Origin: Zygnema cylindricum
Lineage: Eukaryota > Streptophyta > Zygnematophyceae > Zygnematales > Zygnemataceae
Length of the DNA stretch: 64,000 nt
Reading direction: 5' to 3'
Assembly (NCBI GenBank): GCA_037447655.1
Contig: JBBHKE010002613.1
Coordinates: 373,692 to 437,691, forward strand
Below the pieces are notes generated by a model. The model saw nothing but the letters and a program-made list of their open reading frames with translations. It was not told the DNA's origin and did not search any database. The translations under genes were made by a program, and so were the position numbers. Positions 40,001 through 46,210 of this stretch are shown in pieces; position 1 is the stretch's first letter, and each line of letters starts with the position of its first letter.

Positions 40001-43000
40001 CTCGATCGTCCCAAGACACTCGGGATTCTCAAAAATCAAAATCCAGGTTGCCGATCTCAAGTGAAAAGGAACCAAAGGACACAATCATGACGGTTACTCG
40101 TAGGAGCAACCGCAAAACAAGAGGGAAGAATTCGAAGAGACTTGTGTATAATCGGAAGGGTGGAGACGTCACCAACTCTCATTATTTTATGTTGAAACTA
40201 CATTTTTGGAGCACATTTGAGGAGGGAAGTACTTGGGTTTACACTTTAAGGTTTCCTCATTTAGGAGAGGTATGTTTGGGGTCAAAGTGATCTGTGAGAA
40301 CATAGGGGATATCAAGCTCACCTAGGAGCAATATAGCAAGGAAGCGATGGCGAGGTTTTCTATGACGGACGCAATCGCTTCGACACCTTTAGACTCAACC
40401 ATTAAGGTACCGAAAATTTGAGGAGCAAGAAGCCGAGAACGTTTTGTACCGGAGGCGATCGAACACCTCGTGTGTTTAAGCATTAAGACTCCGCCTAACA
40501 ATTTTGTGGCAGTCTCAGTTGTGAGTAAATTTTGTCACTTATTGAAAAAGTCACATTGGAAGGTCATGAAAAGGATTTTGAGGTATTCGTGGGAACCGTG
40601 ACTTTGGGACTTGTATTCAATTCGGTCCCAAAACCACTAAATGGATATTATGATACAGGTTGGGCTAAGTATTTTATTTCCGAAAATATTACGTCCAGGT
40701 GTGCCTTTGTATTTGGTGGGTAACTACCTTCGAGAGTTCTCGTCTACAACTGAAAGTGGCTTTGAGTCTAGGGTGGCCTTGAGTTTGATGTAAGCTCACT
40801 ACTACCATCGTGCCATGCCACAAAAGCTTTGGAGTAGATAAAGGAGATGTTACGTGAGTTGGGAGTTTCTATTAGATGTATGTGCATCCATTCGAATAGT
40901 ATGAGCTTGATGGCATTTGTGAAATATTCCGTACTCCAAAAGCACACAACCATGTACGGATCGCGTGGCATTTTGTTCCCGATCAAGTGGCGGCTAAAGA
41001 AGTGAAATTTAGTCTACGGTGGAAAAAACATTGAACATGATAGTAAATGTTGCTATCTATGATGTTGTAAGTTATTTTACTATGTGTGACGGTCGTCGTA
41101 AGTTACGGTTAGTATGATGTATATGTGTGGATTCCCACATTGAGAGGGAAAATGTTAGGATGCAATGCGTGAATCGTCGTATCAGTCGTGTTCGCTCGAT
41201 GTATTATATTGTACGTTTTATATGTATTAAGTTATTTTGTGCGCGGTATTTAGTACCGTCCCCGCTCCAACACACAATTTCGTTTCACCGAAATTGTGTC
41301 TTCTTCGTTTGGAAGTTGGTCTAATAGCTTGGTGTTCAATGTCTATGGTAGTGTGGAGAACGTTGAGTGGTTCGCGACTGCTATACAGTACACCGTGAAT
41401 CGCAATTAGTGTTAATGTTTTTTTCGTCGCTTAAAGCATCTTTTCTTCGCACACGCTTGTTTGATTGTAGATCTGATGGTTGCGATTGAAAGGTAAGATT
41501 CTCAGCTTCCGATTGGCGGTCTCAAATTGAAAATCGGACAAGTGTGTACGGATAAAAGATGTTTTGAGGGAAAATTCACTAACCCTAATAGCGATTCAAG
41601 GTGTAGTGATAGTAGAAAGCTTTGTTGTAGGAATTCATTTATAAGTATTGAGGATAGTAATTTGAGTTAGAGAAACAATCTTTATAAGAGAGAAAAGCTT
41701 TGTCCTAATACAATTATGTTTGGCTAAATTTTTGTGCATTGATGTGAATGTTTTGTTTTTGTCTATGTGATTGAATTGCGCAATATGAGTGAAAGATAAT
41801 TGTTATCAATCCTACCAGCTATTTAGGGATCAACATTATTATAAAAACAATTTTGATTGGATTGTGTCATGTGCCTCACAAAAATTGGAGGTTTGTCAAG
41901 AGTGCAATGGACGATGGAATGTTTCCACTCAATTGGTTTTTAGATAGATCTCTGTAGTGCCAAAATTCCCACCCCACCAAAAGGCCCCACACAAACGCCT
42001 CCCAATTATTATGAGCTTGAAGGTTATACACCAAAACAAATTGGGTATGTTTCCTTGATAAGTATATGTGAAAGCCTTTTGTAAAACAACGCACGCAAAA
42101 AACTAAGAAACAATATTTTGAAATGGATACTGTTCCAGATGGATTCTACCCCGCCCCTCTACTTTTAAAAATTAAATTGCATAACATAATATCGCATGGC
42201 ATAGTTTGTACTTACGAAGGCAATTAAATCACAAGAATTCAAAGAGACAAAGCAACTCGATTTGTCAACCTCATTGATTACATAGTGATAAATGTATTGA
42301 TAACAAGTTTTACAGGAAGTGCAAATAAGCATAAATATTTTTAATTCCATCATGGAATTTTACATATTTAACATGTACACTTGTTATAGTCCCTTCACTT
42401 TGACAAAACACATTGGATGTTATAATTTAATCTCGCAAACACAAATAGTAGAAATGTACACACCGTTTAATATTTTGGTTCTAAGGAATATACGTTGATG
42501 ACTATTTCACCTTTCCACTCTAGTTTGGCAAAGTTAACCTTTCGGGATTTTTTTTTCAACCAAATATGTCAAATACATTTTTGTGGAAATTGAATAATCC
42601 AATCACTTGCTGAAGCCATAAGTTTTTCAAAAGTAGATGTTAACTTTCATTTGTTTCCAACGGAATACATATTAAATAATGGCTCAGAAAAAAAAAGGTT
42701 CTCAAGAGACCATCATTACAAAATATCGAAGCCATCGTATTAAAGTTTCCATATCTACTTCAAAATTAAGGAAAAATAAAATGACTTTGTTAGATTCCAT
42801 TGGATTTAAGCCCCATTTTTTTTACAAAATGAAATGTTTACCCCAAGATCGAATAAAGTGTTTCAGTTTTAAAACACCATTAGAGTATAATAATTAATAA
42901 TAAGAAAATGATGTTGATGATTACTCTCTAAGATAAACGCTTTTGACCCCAGACTCTTTTTTCCTCTTAACCTTTCTAAATTCCTGAAGTGGAGGCGCAC

Positions 43001-43843
43001 AGTATAAAAAAACTTGAAATTTTATCCCTCAAACACAGATTTTTCTAAGCGAATAGACAGTCTATTGTGACTTCTAAAAGCAAACAAACCCTTAAAAATT
43101 ACACGTTTTGTTTTCCTAAGAAGGGGAAAAATACATTAGAAAATAAAAGAAAAGGGTGCAAATCGGTTGTGTTTGAGTGAATGTCTTGTTACAGTTCATT
43201 ACCTTATATCTATTGTTTTCACATAAGTGTTTAGCTTTTCGTTGGAATCATACACACAGTCCTGGGCGCATTGAATATCCATTCATATATTTTCGGTTAG
43301 CAATACATGTTTGTCTCCTAATATGTTTTAAATAGGTGCTAATTTCGTGTCTCAGGACTGAGTTAAGCTTAACTTGGTCAGGTGGCCGTTACTCGCGAGT
43401 TGTGTTTTAGTTTTTTGAGCGGAGTCTTGAAAGAGGAAAAATGTAAGAGAGTAGAAAAAAAGCTTCCGCCTAACACAAGTTTATTTGGCTGAGAACTAAA
43501 ACTGTTTTGTGGTATGCTTTTCTGTGTGAAAGAGTTATCGTTGTGAGTGTGTTTGAGAGCTTATGCTTGAGTACACTCTTATATAAAATCAATATTATCA
43601 ATAATAACCCTCCCTCCACTCCCCCTCATATGCCATTTTAGCAAAATAAAACTAAAGGATAGAAAAAAAAATGAAGATAAAATACAGTTCCAAATAAAAA
43701 TGTATTTTACTCATACGTTTATCTTTTTCTTTAGAGCATGAGATCTGTAACCCTTTCCAGTGTTCACTCACAAATGAAGCAAAGCTGTGAGGTTGCCAAT
43801 CTCCTTTGCAATACTTCCTTTTAGCTCCTTTTCTATTAGGTTT
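3026..43843 (-). CDS. modular LRR receptor-like gene (or array), one LRR per exon
   Basis: Twenty-seven minus-strand exons each encode one 24-residue plant-type LRR (LxxNxLSGxIPxxI). In every exon the reading is one base completing a split codon, 23 codons, then two bases, so all introns are phase 2. Donors are GTAAG or GTGAG and acceptors end in AG (CACAG, CATAG, TATAG, TACAG). Twenty-four exons look intact; 8,713, 28,950/32,155 and 35,264 are defective. LRR arrays of this type normally form ligand-binding ectodomains. No signal peptide, membrane span, kinase, GTPase or NB-ARC domain is visible, so the partner domains lie outside the window or are unrecognised. The array could be one very large gene or several adjacent genes. 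Introns carry four LTR elements. The exon-per-LRR layout resembles that reported for brown-algal ROCO-type LRR receptors; that comparison is from memory of the family. Confidence 0.8.
4401..4472 (-). CDS. LRR exon 26
   Basis: The exon is 72 nt and reads ELHHNTLSGSIPSSIVRL, ending EKLTQ. It has a CACAG acceptor and a GTAAG donor. It is paralogous to the exon at 13,185: both end LTQ and share about 1 kb of flanking intron on each side, including a copia element on the same side. Confidence 0.92.
4896..7745 (+). mobile_element. decayed Ty1/copia LTR retrotransposon inside an LRR intron
   Basis: The left terminal repeat starts TGTTGGAGGTAAG at about 4,899 and runs to about 5,330. A partial right copy covers about 7,565-7,740; the two share the AGCTTGAG...TTGGCTTGCTTGT...GAGGGTRGCACAAT segment. 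Internally, translated pieces such as HSDVWE at about 6,665 resemble the copia integrase motif (HSDVWGP), but stops and frameshifts are frequent. No reverse transcriptase core is evident. It is related to the copy at 13.67-16.3 kb, and both lie upstream (in plus coordinates) of paralogous LRR exons. One insertion followed by block duplication explains this. Confidence 0.7.
7746..8331 (-). other. LRR intron sequence
   Basis: This AT-rich intron holds the recurrent motif that lies beyond the donor in many LRR introns (ACACCACATGGC-like, here at about 8,210-8,225) and a tandem GTGTGCAAATCTGAGAGTAAT duplication at 8,283-8,325 next to the donor of the exon at 8,332. Confidence 0.5.
8332..8403 (-). 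CDS. LRR exon 25
   Basis: The exon is 72 nt and reads NLSYNQLSGIIPSTIGSM, then TSIQE. The acceptor is CCCAG and the donor GTAAG. With 8,713 it forms an extra pair absent from the paralogous block around 13-17 kb. Confidence 0.9.
8713..8784 (-). pseudogene. LRR pseudo-exon with lost splice sites
   Basis: The coding phase is intact and reads HLHSNKLSGIIPSSIDQL, then KILKG. The donor position reads ACTTT instead of GTAAG, and the acceptor position lacks AG. The cassette is therefore open but probably skipped or retired. Copia-like debris starts directly beside it at about 8,800. Confidence 0.75.
8800..9110 (+). mobile_element. copia fragment
   Basis: The segment GATTTGGGAGGACAAGAATT...CACAATTTGGA...GTCAACTACTGGTCATGTT is closely similar to 15,350-15,475 in the copia copy at 13.7-16.3 kb. 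It has no intact frame. It abuts the pseudo-exon at 8,713. Confidence 0.6.
9170..9241 (-). CDS. LRR exon 24
   Basis: The exon is 72 nt and reads YLHSNKLNGSIPSSIGQM, then TLLEE. The acceptor is CATAG and the donor GTAAG. It is identical over all 72 nt to the exon at 16,641, while the adjoining introns have diverged. Confidence 0.93.
10080..10151 (-). CDS. LRR exon 23
   Basis: The exon is 72 nt and reads DLSVNQLIGNIPPSITQL, then TSLKF. It has a CACAG acceptor and a GTAAG donor. It is paralogous to 17,686, 22,589 and 25,989, which share the TQL/SQL-xSLxF ending. Confidence 0.93.
10752..10823 (-). CDS. LRR exon 22
   Basis: The exon is 72 nt and reads DVRRNKLSGSIPSSIDKL, then TSLQE. It has a CACAG acceptor and a GTAAG donor. 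The first two variable positions carry arginines, unlike any other cassette here. Confidence 0.92.
11142..11213 (-). CDS. LRR exon 21
   Basis: The exon is 72 nt and reads ELAENQLSGSIPLTISGL, then KNLTL. It has a CACAG acceptor and a GTAAG donor. It lies only 318 bp from the previous exon, one of the shortest introns in the array. Confidence 0.92.
11214..13184 (-). other. long LRR intron with an exon-less repeat unit
   Basis: This is AT-rich intron. Around 12,520-12,960 it carries the recurrent flanking modules (the ACAAGACATGGCTT-like motif and a CAGCTTC...AATATCGACAG segment) that also occur near 4,080, 20,215-20,545, 23,930 and 27,950. The modules that would hold an exon are absent between 11,214 and 13,184. 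TTTTAGGG repeats occur at 12,763-12,785. Confidence 0.55.
13185..13256 (-). CDS. LRR exon 20
   Basis: The exon is 72 nt and reads NLSDNLLSGGIPSSIGQL, then TYLTQ. It has a CACAG acceptor and a GTAAG donor. It is the paralogue of 4,401, with similar flanks and a copia element on the same side. Confidence 0.93.
13668..16295 (+). mobile_element. decayed Ty1/copia retrotransposon, paralogue of the 4.9 kb copy
   Basis: The left LTR begins TGTCGGAAGTATGAC at about 13,671. The right LTR begins TGTTGGAGGTAAGG at about 15,924 and ends near 16,290; the two share the GGACTTTAGGGGCAGACGCTTGAGG-type segment. The best coding remnant is the RNase H end (15,567-15,870): VATTAVVKDVICVKTFLTKL, then FCERIFKKGKLNKFKW, then ACGLSEKE. 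These match the copia C-terminus pattern (YMALTTAxKEAxWL...DIRxHFIRE...ADMMTKxL). Integrase and reverse transcriptase parts are degraded or missing. Confidence 0.8.
15567..15890 (+). pseudogene. copia RNase H C-terminal remnant
   Basis: An 82-codon frame (EVCYMVATTAVVKDVICVKT and onward) carries the last part of a copia polyprotein, ending at FKWQA. The overlapping frame MKKIVDMMIKTLKNL continues the ADMxTKxL motif after a frameshift near 15,810. The right LTR starts about 30 bp later, which is the normal arrangement. It is non-functional on its own. Confidence 0.75.
16641..16712 (-). CDS. LRR exon 19
   Basis: The exon is 72 nt and identical to 9,170 (YLHSNKLNGSIPSSIGQM). It has a CACAG acceptor (9,170 uses CATAG) and a GTAAG donor. 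A CCCTAAA-type array lies about 250 bp beyond it. Confidence 0.93.
16962..17037. repeat. CCCTAAA-type interstitial telomere-like array
   Basis: About ten consecutive CCCTAA/CCCTAAAA units with variable A-tracts lie in the intron beside LRR exon 16,641. Isolated units occur elsewhere (12,763; 13,478; 17,470; 52,565-52,640). Whether this is the host's telomere repeat is not shown by the sequence. Confidence 0.8.
17686..17754 (-). CDS. LRR exon 18, one codon shorter
   Basis: This exon is 69 nt and reads ELPGNELSGNISSITQL, then TSLRF. The usual IPSSI is shortened to ISSI by an in-frame 3-nt loss. The acceptor is TATAG and the donor GTAAG. Frame and splice sites are kept, so it may be functional. 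Confidence 0.88.
18221..18414. mobile_element. 194-bp MITE, family B
   Basis: Terminal inverted repeats are CTGCCCATCCTTATTA and, at the other end, TAATAACGATAGGCAG (14 of 16 match). The element interrupts an intronic segment that is continuous near 10,590 and 23,085 (CACTAGTAG...ATGTGGAGACC), which fixes the insertion boundaries. It has no coding capacity. Confidence 0.8.
19055..19785. repeat. tandem duplication around a CAT microsatellite
   Basis: A block starting ATGGAAAGGACTCGAATACGG occurs at about 19,067 and 19,455. It ends with AACACGAGCCTACTATACAA in both copies (about 19,402 and 19,750). The first copy holds roughly 40 CAT/ATC units (19,199-19,322), the second about 13 (19,636-19,671). 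Each microsatellite is followed by AGCTCGGC...GCCGAGCT and a T-rich tract. The poly-His frame through the first tract is a by-product of the repeat. Confidence 0.85.
19322..19358. repeat. AGCTCGGC / GCCGAGCT hairpin followed by T-tract
   Basis: A perfect 8-bp inverted repeat with an 18-bp loop is followed by TTTTTCTC. An equivalent hairpin follows the second CAT tract at about 19,669-19,703 with a loop difference (GATGACG versus TATGAG). No function can be assigned. Confidence 0.7.
20827..20898 (-). CDS. LRR exon 17
   Basis: The exon is 72 nt and reads DLGNNQLSGSIPSTISSL, then RKLTN. The acceptor is CATAG and the donor GTAAG. It is paralogous to 24,244 and 28,316. Confidence 0.92.
21477..21548 (-). 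CDS. LRR exon 16
   Basis: The exon is 72 nt and reads DLSDNQLNGNIPSIIGSM, then TSLTV. It has a CACAG acceptor and a GTAAG donor. It is identical to 24,889. Confidence 0.93.
21964..22035 (-). CDS. LRR exon 15
   Basis: The exon is 72 nt and reads ILPNNQFNGSIPSTFSSV, then KKLGY. The acceptor is CACAG and the donor GTGAG. It is identical to 25,376. A long C-tract (G-tract on the coding strand) lies 30 bp upstream of the acceptor. Confidence 0.92.
22065..22094. repeat. poly-C tract (30 C) beside an LRR acceptor
   Basis: There are thirty consecutive C on the plus strand, so the transcript of the LRR gene would carry G30 shortly before the 21,964 acceptor. The duplicate copy has 21 C (25,474-25,494). 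Confidence 0.9.
22589..22660 (-). CDS. LRR exon 14
   Basis: The exon is 72 nt and reads DLSNNQLSGNIPLSISQL, then PSLEF. The acceptor is TATAG and the donor GTAAG. It is identical to 25,989. Confidence 0.93.
22661..24243 (-). other. LRR intron, 1.6 kb
   Basis: This is AT-rich intron made of modules also found at 26,061-28,315. No exon is recognisable. Similarity between the two copies is near-perfect up to 23,334 and then falls visibly, marking the edge of the recent duplication or gene conversion. Confidence 0.6.
24244..24315 (-). CDS. LRR exon 13
   Basis: The exon is 72 nt and reads DLGYNQLSGNIPSTISGL, then KVLGY. It has a CACAG acceptor and a GTAAG donor. It differs from 28,316 at only a few bases, two of which change residues (S/N and G/S). 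Confidence 0.93.
24889..24960 (-). CDS. LRR exon 12
   Basis: The exon is 72 nt and identical to 21,477 (DLSDNQLNGNIPSIIGSM). It has a CACAG acceptor and a GTAAG donor. Confidence 0.93.
25376..25447 (-). CDS. LRR exon 11
   Basis: The exon is 72 nt and identical to 21,964 (ILPNNQFNGSIPSTFSSV). It has a CACAG acceptor and a GTGAG donor. The adjacent C-tract is 21 nt instead of 30. Confidence 0.92.
25989..26060 (-). CDS. LRR exon 10
   Basis: The exon is 72 nt and identical to 22,589 (DLSNNQLSGNIPLSISQL). It has a TATAG acceptor and a GTAAG donor. Confidence 0.93.
26061..28315 (-). other. LRR intron, 2.3 kb
   Basis: This is the older paralogue of the 22,661-24,243 intron, longer by a segment around 27,120-27,950. 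It includes an ATATAT run at 27,146-27,168. No exon or transposon protein is recognised. Confidence 0.6.
28316..28387 (-). CDS. LRR exon 9
   Basis: The exon is 72 nt and reads DLGYNQLSGNIPSTINGL, then KVLSY. It has a CACAG acceptor and a GTAAG donor. Confidence 0.93.
28950..28980 (-). pseudogene. LRR exon 8, 3' part, disrupted by an LTR element
   Basis: The donor (GTGAG) and the coding end NLTSLNT are intact, but at the CCATGG site the exon stops and LTR-element DNA begins. The rest of the same cassette resumes at about 32,155. The intact sister exon at 10,752 reads across the same point (CAATGGATGATGG). Confidence 0.88.
29531..29716 (+). pseudogene. copia gag-like fragment in the opposite orientation
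   Basis: The frame has ALMVEGLFVRGRTPQSHKLE, followed by charged residues and a broken zinc-knuckle-like stretch (CGCPYIWLLWKKE). This resembles the VRGRS...CxxCxKxGH region of copia gag. It reads on the plus strand although the LTR polarity and gag start of the surrounding element are minus. Confidence 0.45.
29990..30950. other. unassigned interior of the LTR element
   Basis: I recognise no protease, integrase or reverse transcriptase here on either strand. The stretch carries repeated phrases (CTATCGAACTCGCTAATGAGTC twice at 30,063-30,105) and is probably rearranged element DNA. Confidence 0.4.
30959..31772 (-). pseudogene. decayed copia gag
   Basis: On the minus strand the start MSSTVIGYGPNN is followed by FKGTYFYRGNYQIEHLLHRG and LWSITCGSKSE up to a stop. 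After a frameshift, SLLTSAYENQTWYN and YRKMLSNSIQ continue, then INDPFPNDDIILFLL. This order matches the UBN2/retrotran_gag region of copia elements. Several frameshifts and stops make it inactive. Confidence 0.7.
32155..32197 (-). pseudogene. LRR exon 8, 5' part, disrupted
   Basis: The coding remainder reads GLNNNKLCGRIPSS on the minus strand. The expected acceptor has become GCAA rather than CACAG, so the exon is lost twice over (insertion and acceptor). Confidence 0.8.
32550..32621 (-). CDS. LRR exon 7
   Basis: The exon is 72 nt and reads GLYGNQLTKSIPLSIFNM, then KKLSY. The acceptor is CGCAG and the donor GTAAG. The usual SG before xIP is replaced by TK, so it is more divergent than most cassettes. 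Confidence 0.88.
32622..35065 (-). other. LRR intron, 2.4 kb
   Basis: This is AT-rich intron with the recurrent non-coding modules. It has a CTCC repeat at 34,310-34,340, ATAT runs at 33,925-33,945, and no recognisable exon. Confidence 0.55.
35066..35137 (-). CDS. LRR exon 6
   Basis: The exon is 72 nt and reads GLENNRFSGSIPSTIGNL, then PSLKG. The acceptor is TACAG and the donor GTAAG. Confidence 0.92.
35264..35317 (-). pseudogene. shortened LRR exon 5 (54 nt)
   Basis: The acceptor (CACAG) and phase are kept, but 18 nt of the core are missing and the GxIP motif is gone (GLTCNQFFKHILNKL). The donor is a weak GTGAA. It is probably a decaying cassette, though it is still frame-neutral if spliced. 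Confidence 0.65.
35345..35850. mobile_element. possible solo LTR or unclassified insertion
   Basis: This segment interrupts the usual intron modules. It begins TGTTAGATATTTGG and contains an ACTCTACCGAGTAGAG palindrome and GAGAATTCTCTATTCATTAT near its end, as many copia LTRs do. I could not find a partner LTR or clear target duplications. Confidence 0.35.
36599..36670 (-). CDS. LRR exon 4
   Basis: The exon is 72 nt and reads NLDTNELSGIIPTSIEKM, then VSLEQ. The acceptor is GACAG and the donor GTAAG. The flank beyond the donor has diverged from the common CACATGAC form. Confidence 0.9.
37690..41010 (+). pseudogene. copia gag-pol remnant
   Basis: Recognisable pieces appear in copia order. The aspartic protease motif ELINDTGASHHVC lies at about 38,349. 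The pre-integrase piece SLWHHRVCHTSTVDLRRM is at about 38,782. The integrase start HVDLCGHANAKLG is at about 38,984. The integrase C-terminal GFSSQGNVKQVYDLARN is at about 39,708. The end of reverse transcriptase, EQYSKEAMARFSMTDAIAST, is at about 40,330. An RNase H region is at about 40,530-41,010 (KRILRYSWEP, HFVPDQVAAKE). The YVDD-containing core is not visible and appears deleted between about 39,320 and 40,250. In-frame stops and shifts show it is dead. Confidence 0.85.
41386..41608. mobile_element. foldback MITE, family A, copy 2, inside an LTR
   Basis: Inverted ends are CAGTACACCGTGAATCGC and GCGATTCAAGGTGTAGTG, next to TA. It interrupts only the right LTR of the 37.0-41.8 kb copia element; the left LTR is continuous there (TACAGTAGAGATAGTAGTG). 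Confidence 0.85.
41880..41951 (-). CDS. LRR exon 3
   Basis: The exon is 72 nt and reads DLSKNQLSGNIPSSIALL, then TNLQF. The acceptor is TACAG and the donor GTGAG. It matches the plant LRR consensus best of all cassettes. Confidence 0.94.
41952..43771 (-). other. LRR intron, 1.8 kb
   Basis: This is AT-rich. The first part carries the usual intron modules (for example, the CTCGCAAACACAAATAG segment at about 42,433). The 43,200-43,560 part is different and LTR-like (TAAGCTTAAC palindrome, TATATAAAATC), but I found no partner. Confidence 0.5.
43772..43843 (-). CDS. LRR exon 2 (first visible in transcription order is this or upstream)
   Basis: The exon is 72 nt and reads NLIEKELKGSIAKEIGNL, then TALLH. 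The acceptor is TGCAG and the donor GTGAG. It keeps the frame and the GxI...IGNL pattern, but SG and IP are changed to KG and IA. Its flanks are CT-rich and unlike the other LRR introns. It is the most upstream cassette found. Confidence 0.85.
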
Positions 43844-44212
43844 CTGCACCCCCAATCCATAGGTCGTTGGAAGAGATCACTGTCTTACATACCCAAAGAG
43901 ATGTTTCCGCCACTTACCTATTGGTCATTAAACGATTATTATTCTCTTCCCCTTCCATCCCCCCTTCCCCCATCTTACACAAGCCAAAGAGGTATTTACA
44001 TCTTTCTCTTTGTTGTCAAACGAGACCTGCTTCCCTCTTCGCCCTCTATTTTTTACCCTCCTGTCTCCTCCAATCTAGTCCTAACACATCTAGACGTCCA
44101 CACCCTTTCCCTTGGTGCATCAAAATACCTTTTTAATTCTCCCATCCCCCTCACCCCTCCTCCCTCCTCCCTCCCTCTCTAGCCGTGCTCTCTCATTCTA
44201 TCCCTCCATTGT
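43844..44212. other. CT-rich non-coding DNA
   Basis: This is pyrimidine-rich sequence (CTCCCTCC runs). The phrase CCATAGGTCGTTGGAAGAGATC resembles 52,476-52,497, and the general CT-rich character is shared with 52,100-52,600. No gene is recognised. Confidence 0.5.
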
Positions 44213-44639
44213 GTTGAAGTAATCGTCTTTGTTACATTTTTTACGTTTCATGCTACGATATTTTTTCTGTTTACAGCTCTCGTTTGGCATCATTTACACT
44301 TCTTTAGTCTGTTTTTGCGATCTAATTATGAATTATAGTCATCTTATCCTTTTGAACTATTATAGTTGGTATCTACACCTTAGTAAATTCGAAGATGCAC
44401 CAAGATTACCTCTACGAAATTCTCCAGTTTTTTTCATTCGATATTGAAAGTAGAGCAAGCTCTAAAGTAGATTTAATCTGAAAAAAATTATCGAGTAGTC
44501 ATAAGAATTCCTCTGACCTGTCTTTGTACATCTACGATGCAGGTCATGTCCCCTCTATCTCAAACGCTCGTCTCGGATACGATTGCCAATAAAAACCTTT
44601 CCTCAGTGTCATTTTCTATGTTAAGTACGTCCAATCATT

Positions 44640-44925
44640 TCTTATGCCTATAATGGGGCCAATACTTCCAAAGGTTAAAGACCCACTCTATCTTTTGATC
44701 AGATTGTAAAGTTCGGAGGGTGACAATTTCCATAAGTAGCAATTCCAAGTTGAATTTCTCTTCAAGCGTCGAGACATTTGGGCAAATTCTTAAATGGTGA
44801 TGACGTCTAACCACCTGCCATAGCTTGTTTTCACTCTGGTGACCCGACAGGTCCAAAAAACGCTCGGCCAACATTGAGTCACAGGGTCACGTACGACAAT
44901 AAGAGCGTTGCCGACTGATGTGGAT
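44640..44925 (-). pseudogene. copia RNase H remnant, distal part
   Basis: The minus-strand frame starts VRSTSVGNALIVVRDPVTQC. This is the copia RNase H stretch (RSTSGYxxxxGxxPVxW), and it is followed by decayed sequence. It is the continuation of the fragment that stops at 49,278. Confidence 0.65.
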
Positions 44926-45055
44926 CGGACTGTTGATATTTGAGTATTTTCTAGGTCTCTATTAGGATAGAAAAAGAGCTGAGGCGGTCTGCCTCTAACT
45001 CCCCTCACCAAGTCCCCACACTTGTTGTAGTCACTGAAGGCAAGAGAGGGAGCTA

Positions 45056-45205
45056 GAGCCATGGCTGCCTCAGGAGAGGGAGCTAGAGCCGAGGGAGCTA
45101 GAGCCATGGCTGCCCAGGAGAGGGAGCTAGAGCCATGGCTGCCTCAGGAGAGGGAGCTAGAGCCATGGCTGCCTCAGGAGAGGGAGCTAGAGCCATGGCT
45201 GCCTA
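45056..45205. repeat. 30-bp minisatellite in the 5' LTR
   Basis: Units of GAGAGGGAGCTAGAGCCATG plus GCTGCCTCAG repeat about five times with one shortened unit. The 3' LTR carries a single unit (48,216-48,245), so the array expanded after insertion or was copied from an expanded parent. The length explains most of the difference between the two LTRs. Confidence 0.9.
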
Positions 45206-46210
45206 AGCTCTCCAGAGAGACAGGAGTAGATAATGGGATGTTTACTAAAAAACTATTTGACGGACCCAGGATGATCCTGCAACCGGGTCCGTCAAGACGA
45301 CCCAAGCCATTAGCTTTGTTTTAGTCTAGGACTAGTGCCAGGAAATACGAGTTTGATAATTATAAAAGATGTACACGTAGACAAATTCATTTAACTGTGC
45401 GAATTGATTCTTAGTACATAGATACAGTAGTACGGTTTACGGTACATCGCGAAACTAATACCGCGCATTTGTTTCAACACGAAACAAATACCGCGCACAT
45501 AATTTTGACGGGTAGAATTGAATGCCGGATTTAATCGACGGTCGTGGTGCGAGCTGAGATTCCGGAATGGCCGCCTTGGCGTTTTTTGGCGCCGCCACTT
45601 CGGATGACACGTGGAAATGCCTTGGAGGATTGCGAAATCTCTAGAACACAAGATAACAAGCTTGGATGTGACAGCTGTCACCTGTATGGTCCTATCGTAC
45701 GGTTGTCGTAAAGAAAGCAATCCGGCGCCTGTACTTTTCTGTGATTGGCGCCGTAATTCAGTAGAAGGGGTTTAGTGAAAGACTAGGACTTAGAATTTTT
45801 TGGGTATGTAGCCGCCTCTCCCAGAGAGCATCTTGTATAAAAGGCTAACTTTGGCCAGCTATATCAATCAACTCAGTTGACCAAATTCAGTGATTCTTTT
45901 TGCTGCGGACTCAGGGGAGTCTAAGCTACACAAGGGTGTAGTTGGTCAGAGTGTTTCTATGCCAAGGTGGTTGCATTTCTAAGGGAAATTCAAAGTGGGG
46001 ATTGTTATCCAAAACTCATATTCTAACTTTGCATTCTGTGGTGAAACTGAGCACACAGAAAGTCTTATTTCACGAAGGTGAAGCTTTAATGGGGTTCTGA
46101 TTGTCAAGGGGTCAATCATTTGGGTTTATATAAACTTGGAGTCTGCACTATCTAGATTAGCTTCTTTGGATTTGCGAATTTTGTGTGGCAATGGGGCCCA
46201 TAGAATTTTA

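Larger units (their letters stand above)
36997..41817 (+). mobile_element. Ty1/copia retrotransposon with both LTRs
   Basis: The left LTR is 36,997-37,413 (TGTTAGGATGCAA...ATCCTATCA). The right LTR is 41,153-41,817 (TGTTAGGATGCAA...ATCCTACCA) and is enlarged by a MITE. Flanks ACTAT and GCTAT are a probable 5-bp target duplication with one change. The primer-binding region CGGTATTGGAGCAGGC resembles the initiator-tRNA-Met type TGGTATCAGAGCAGGC. A polypurine tract (GAGAGGGAAAA) precedes the right LTR. The interior is 3.7 kb and full of stops. It sits in an LRR intron opposite to the LRR gene. Confidence 0.92.
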
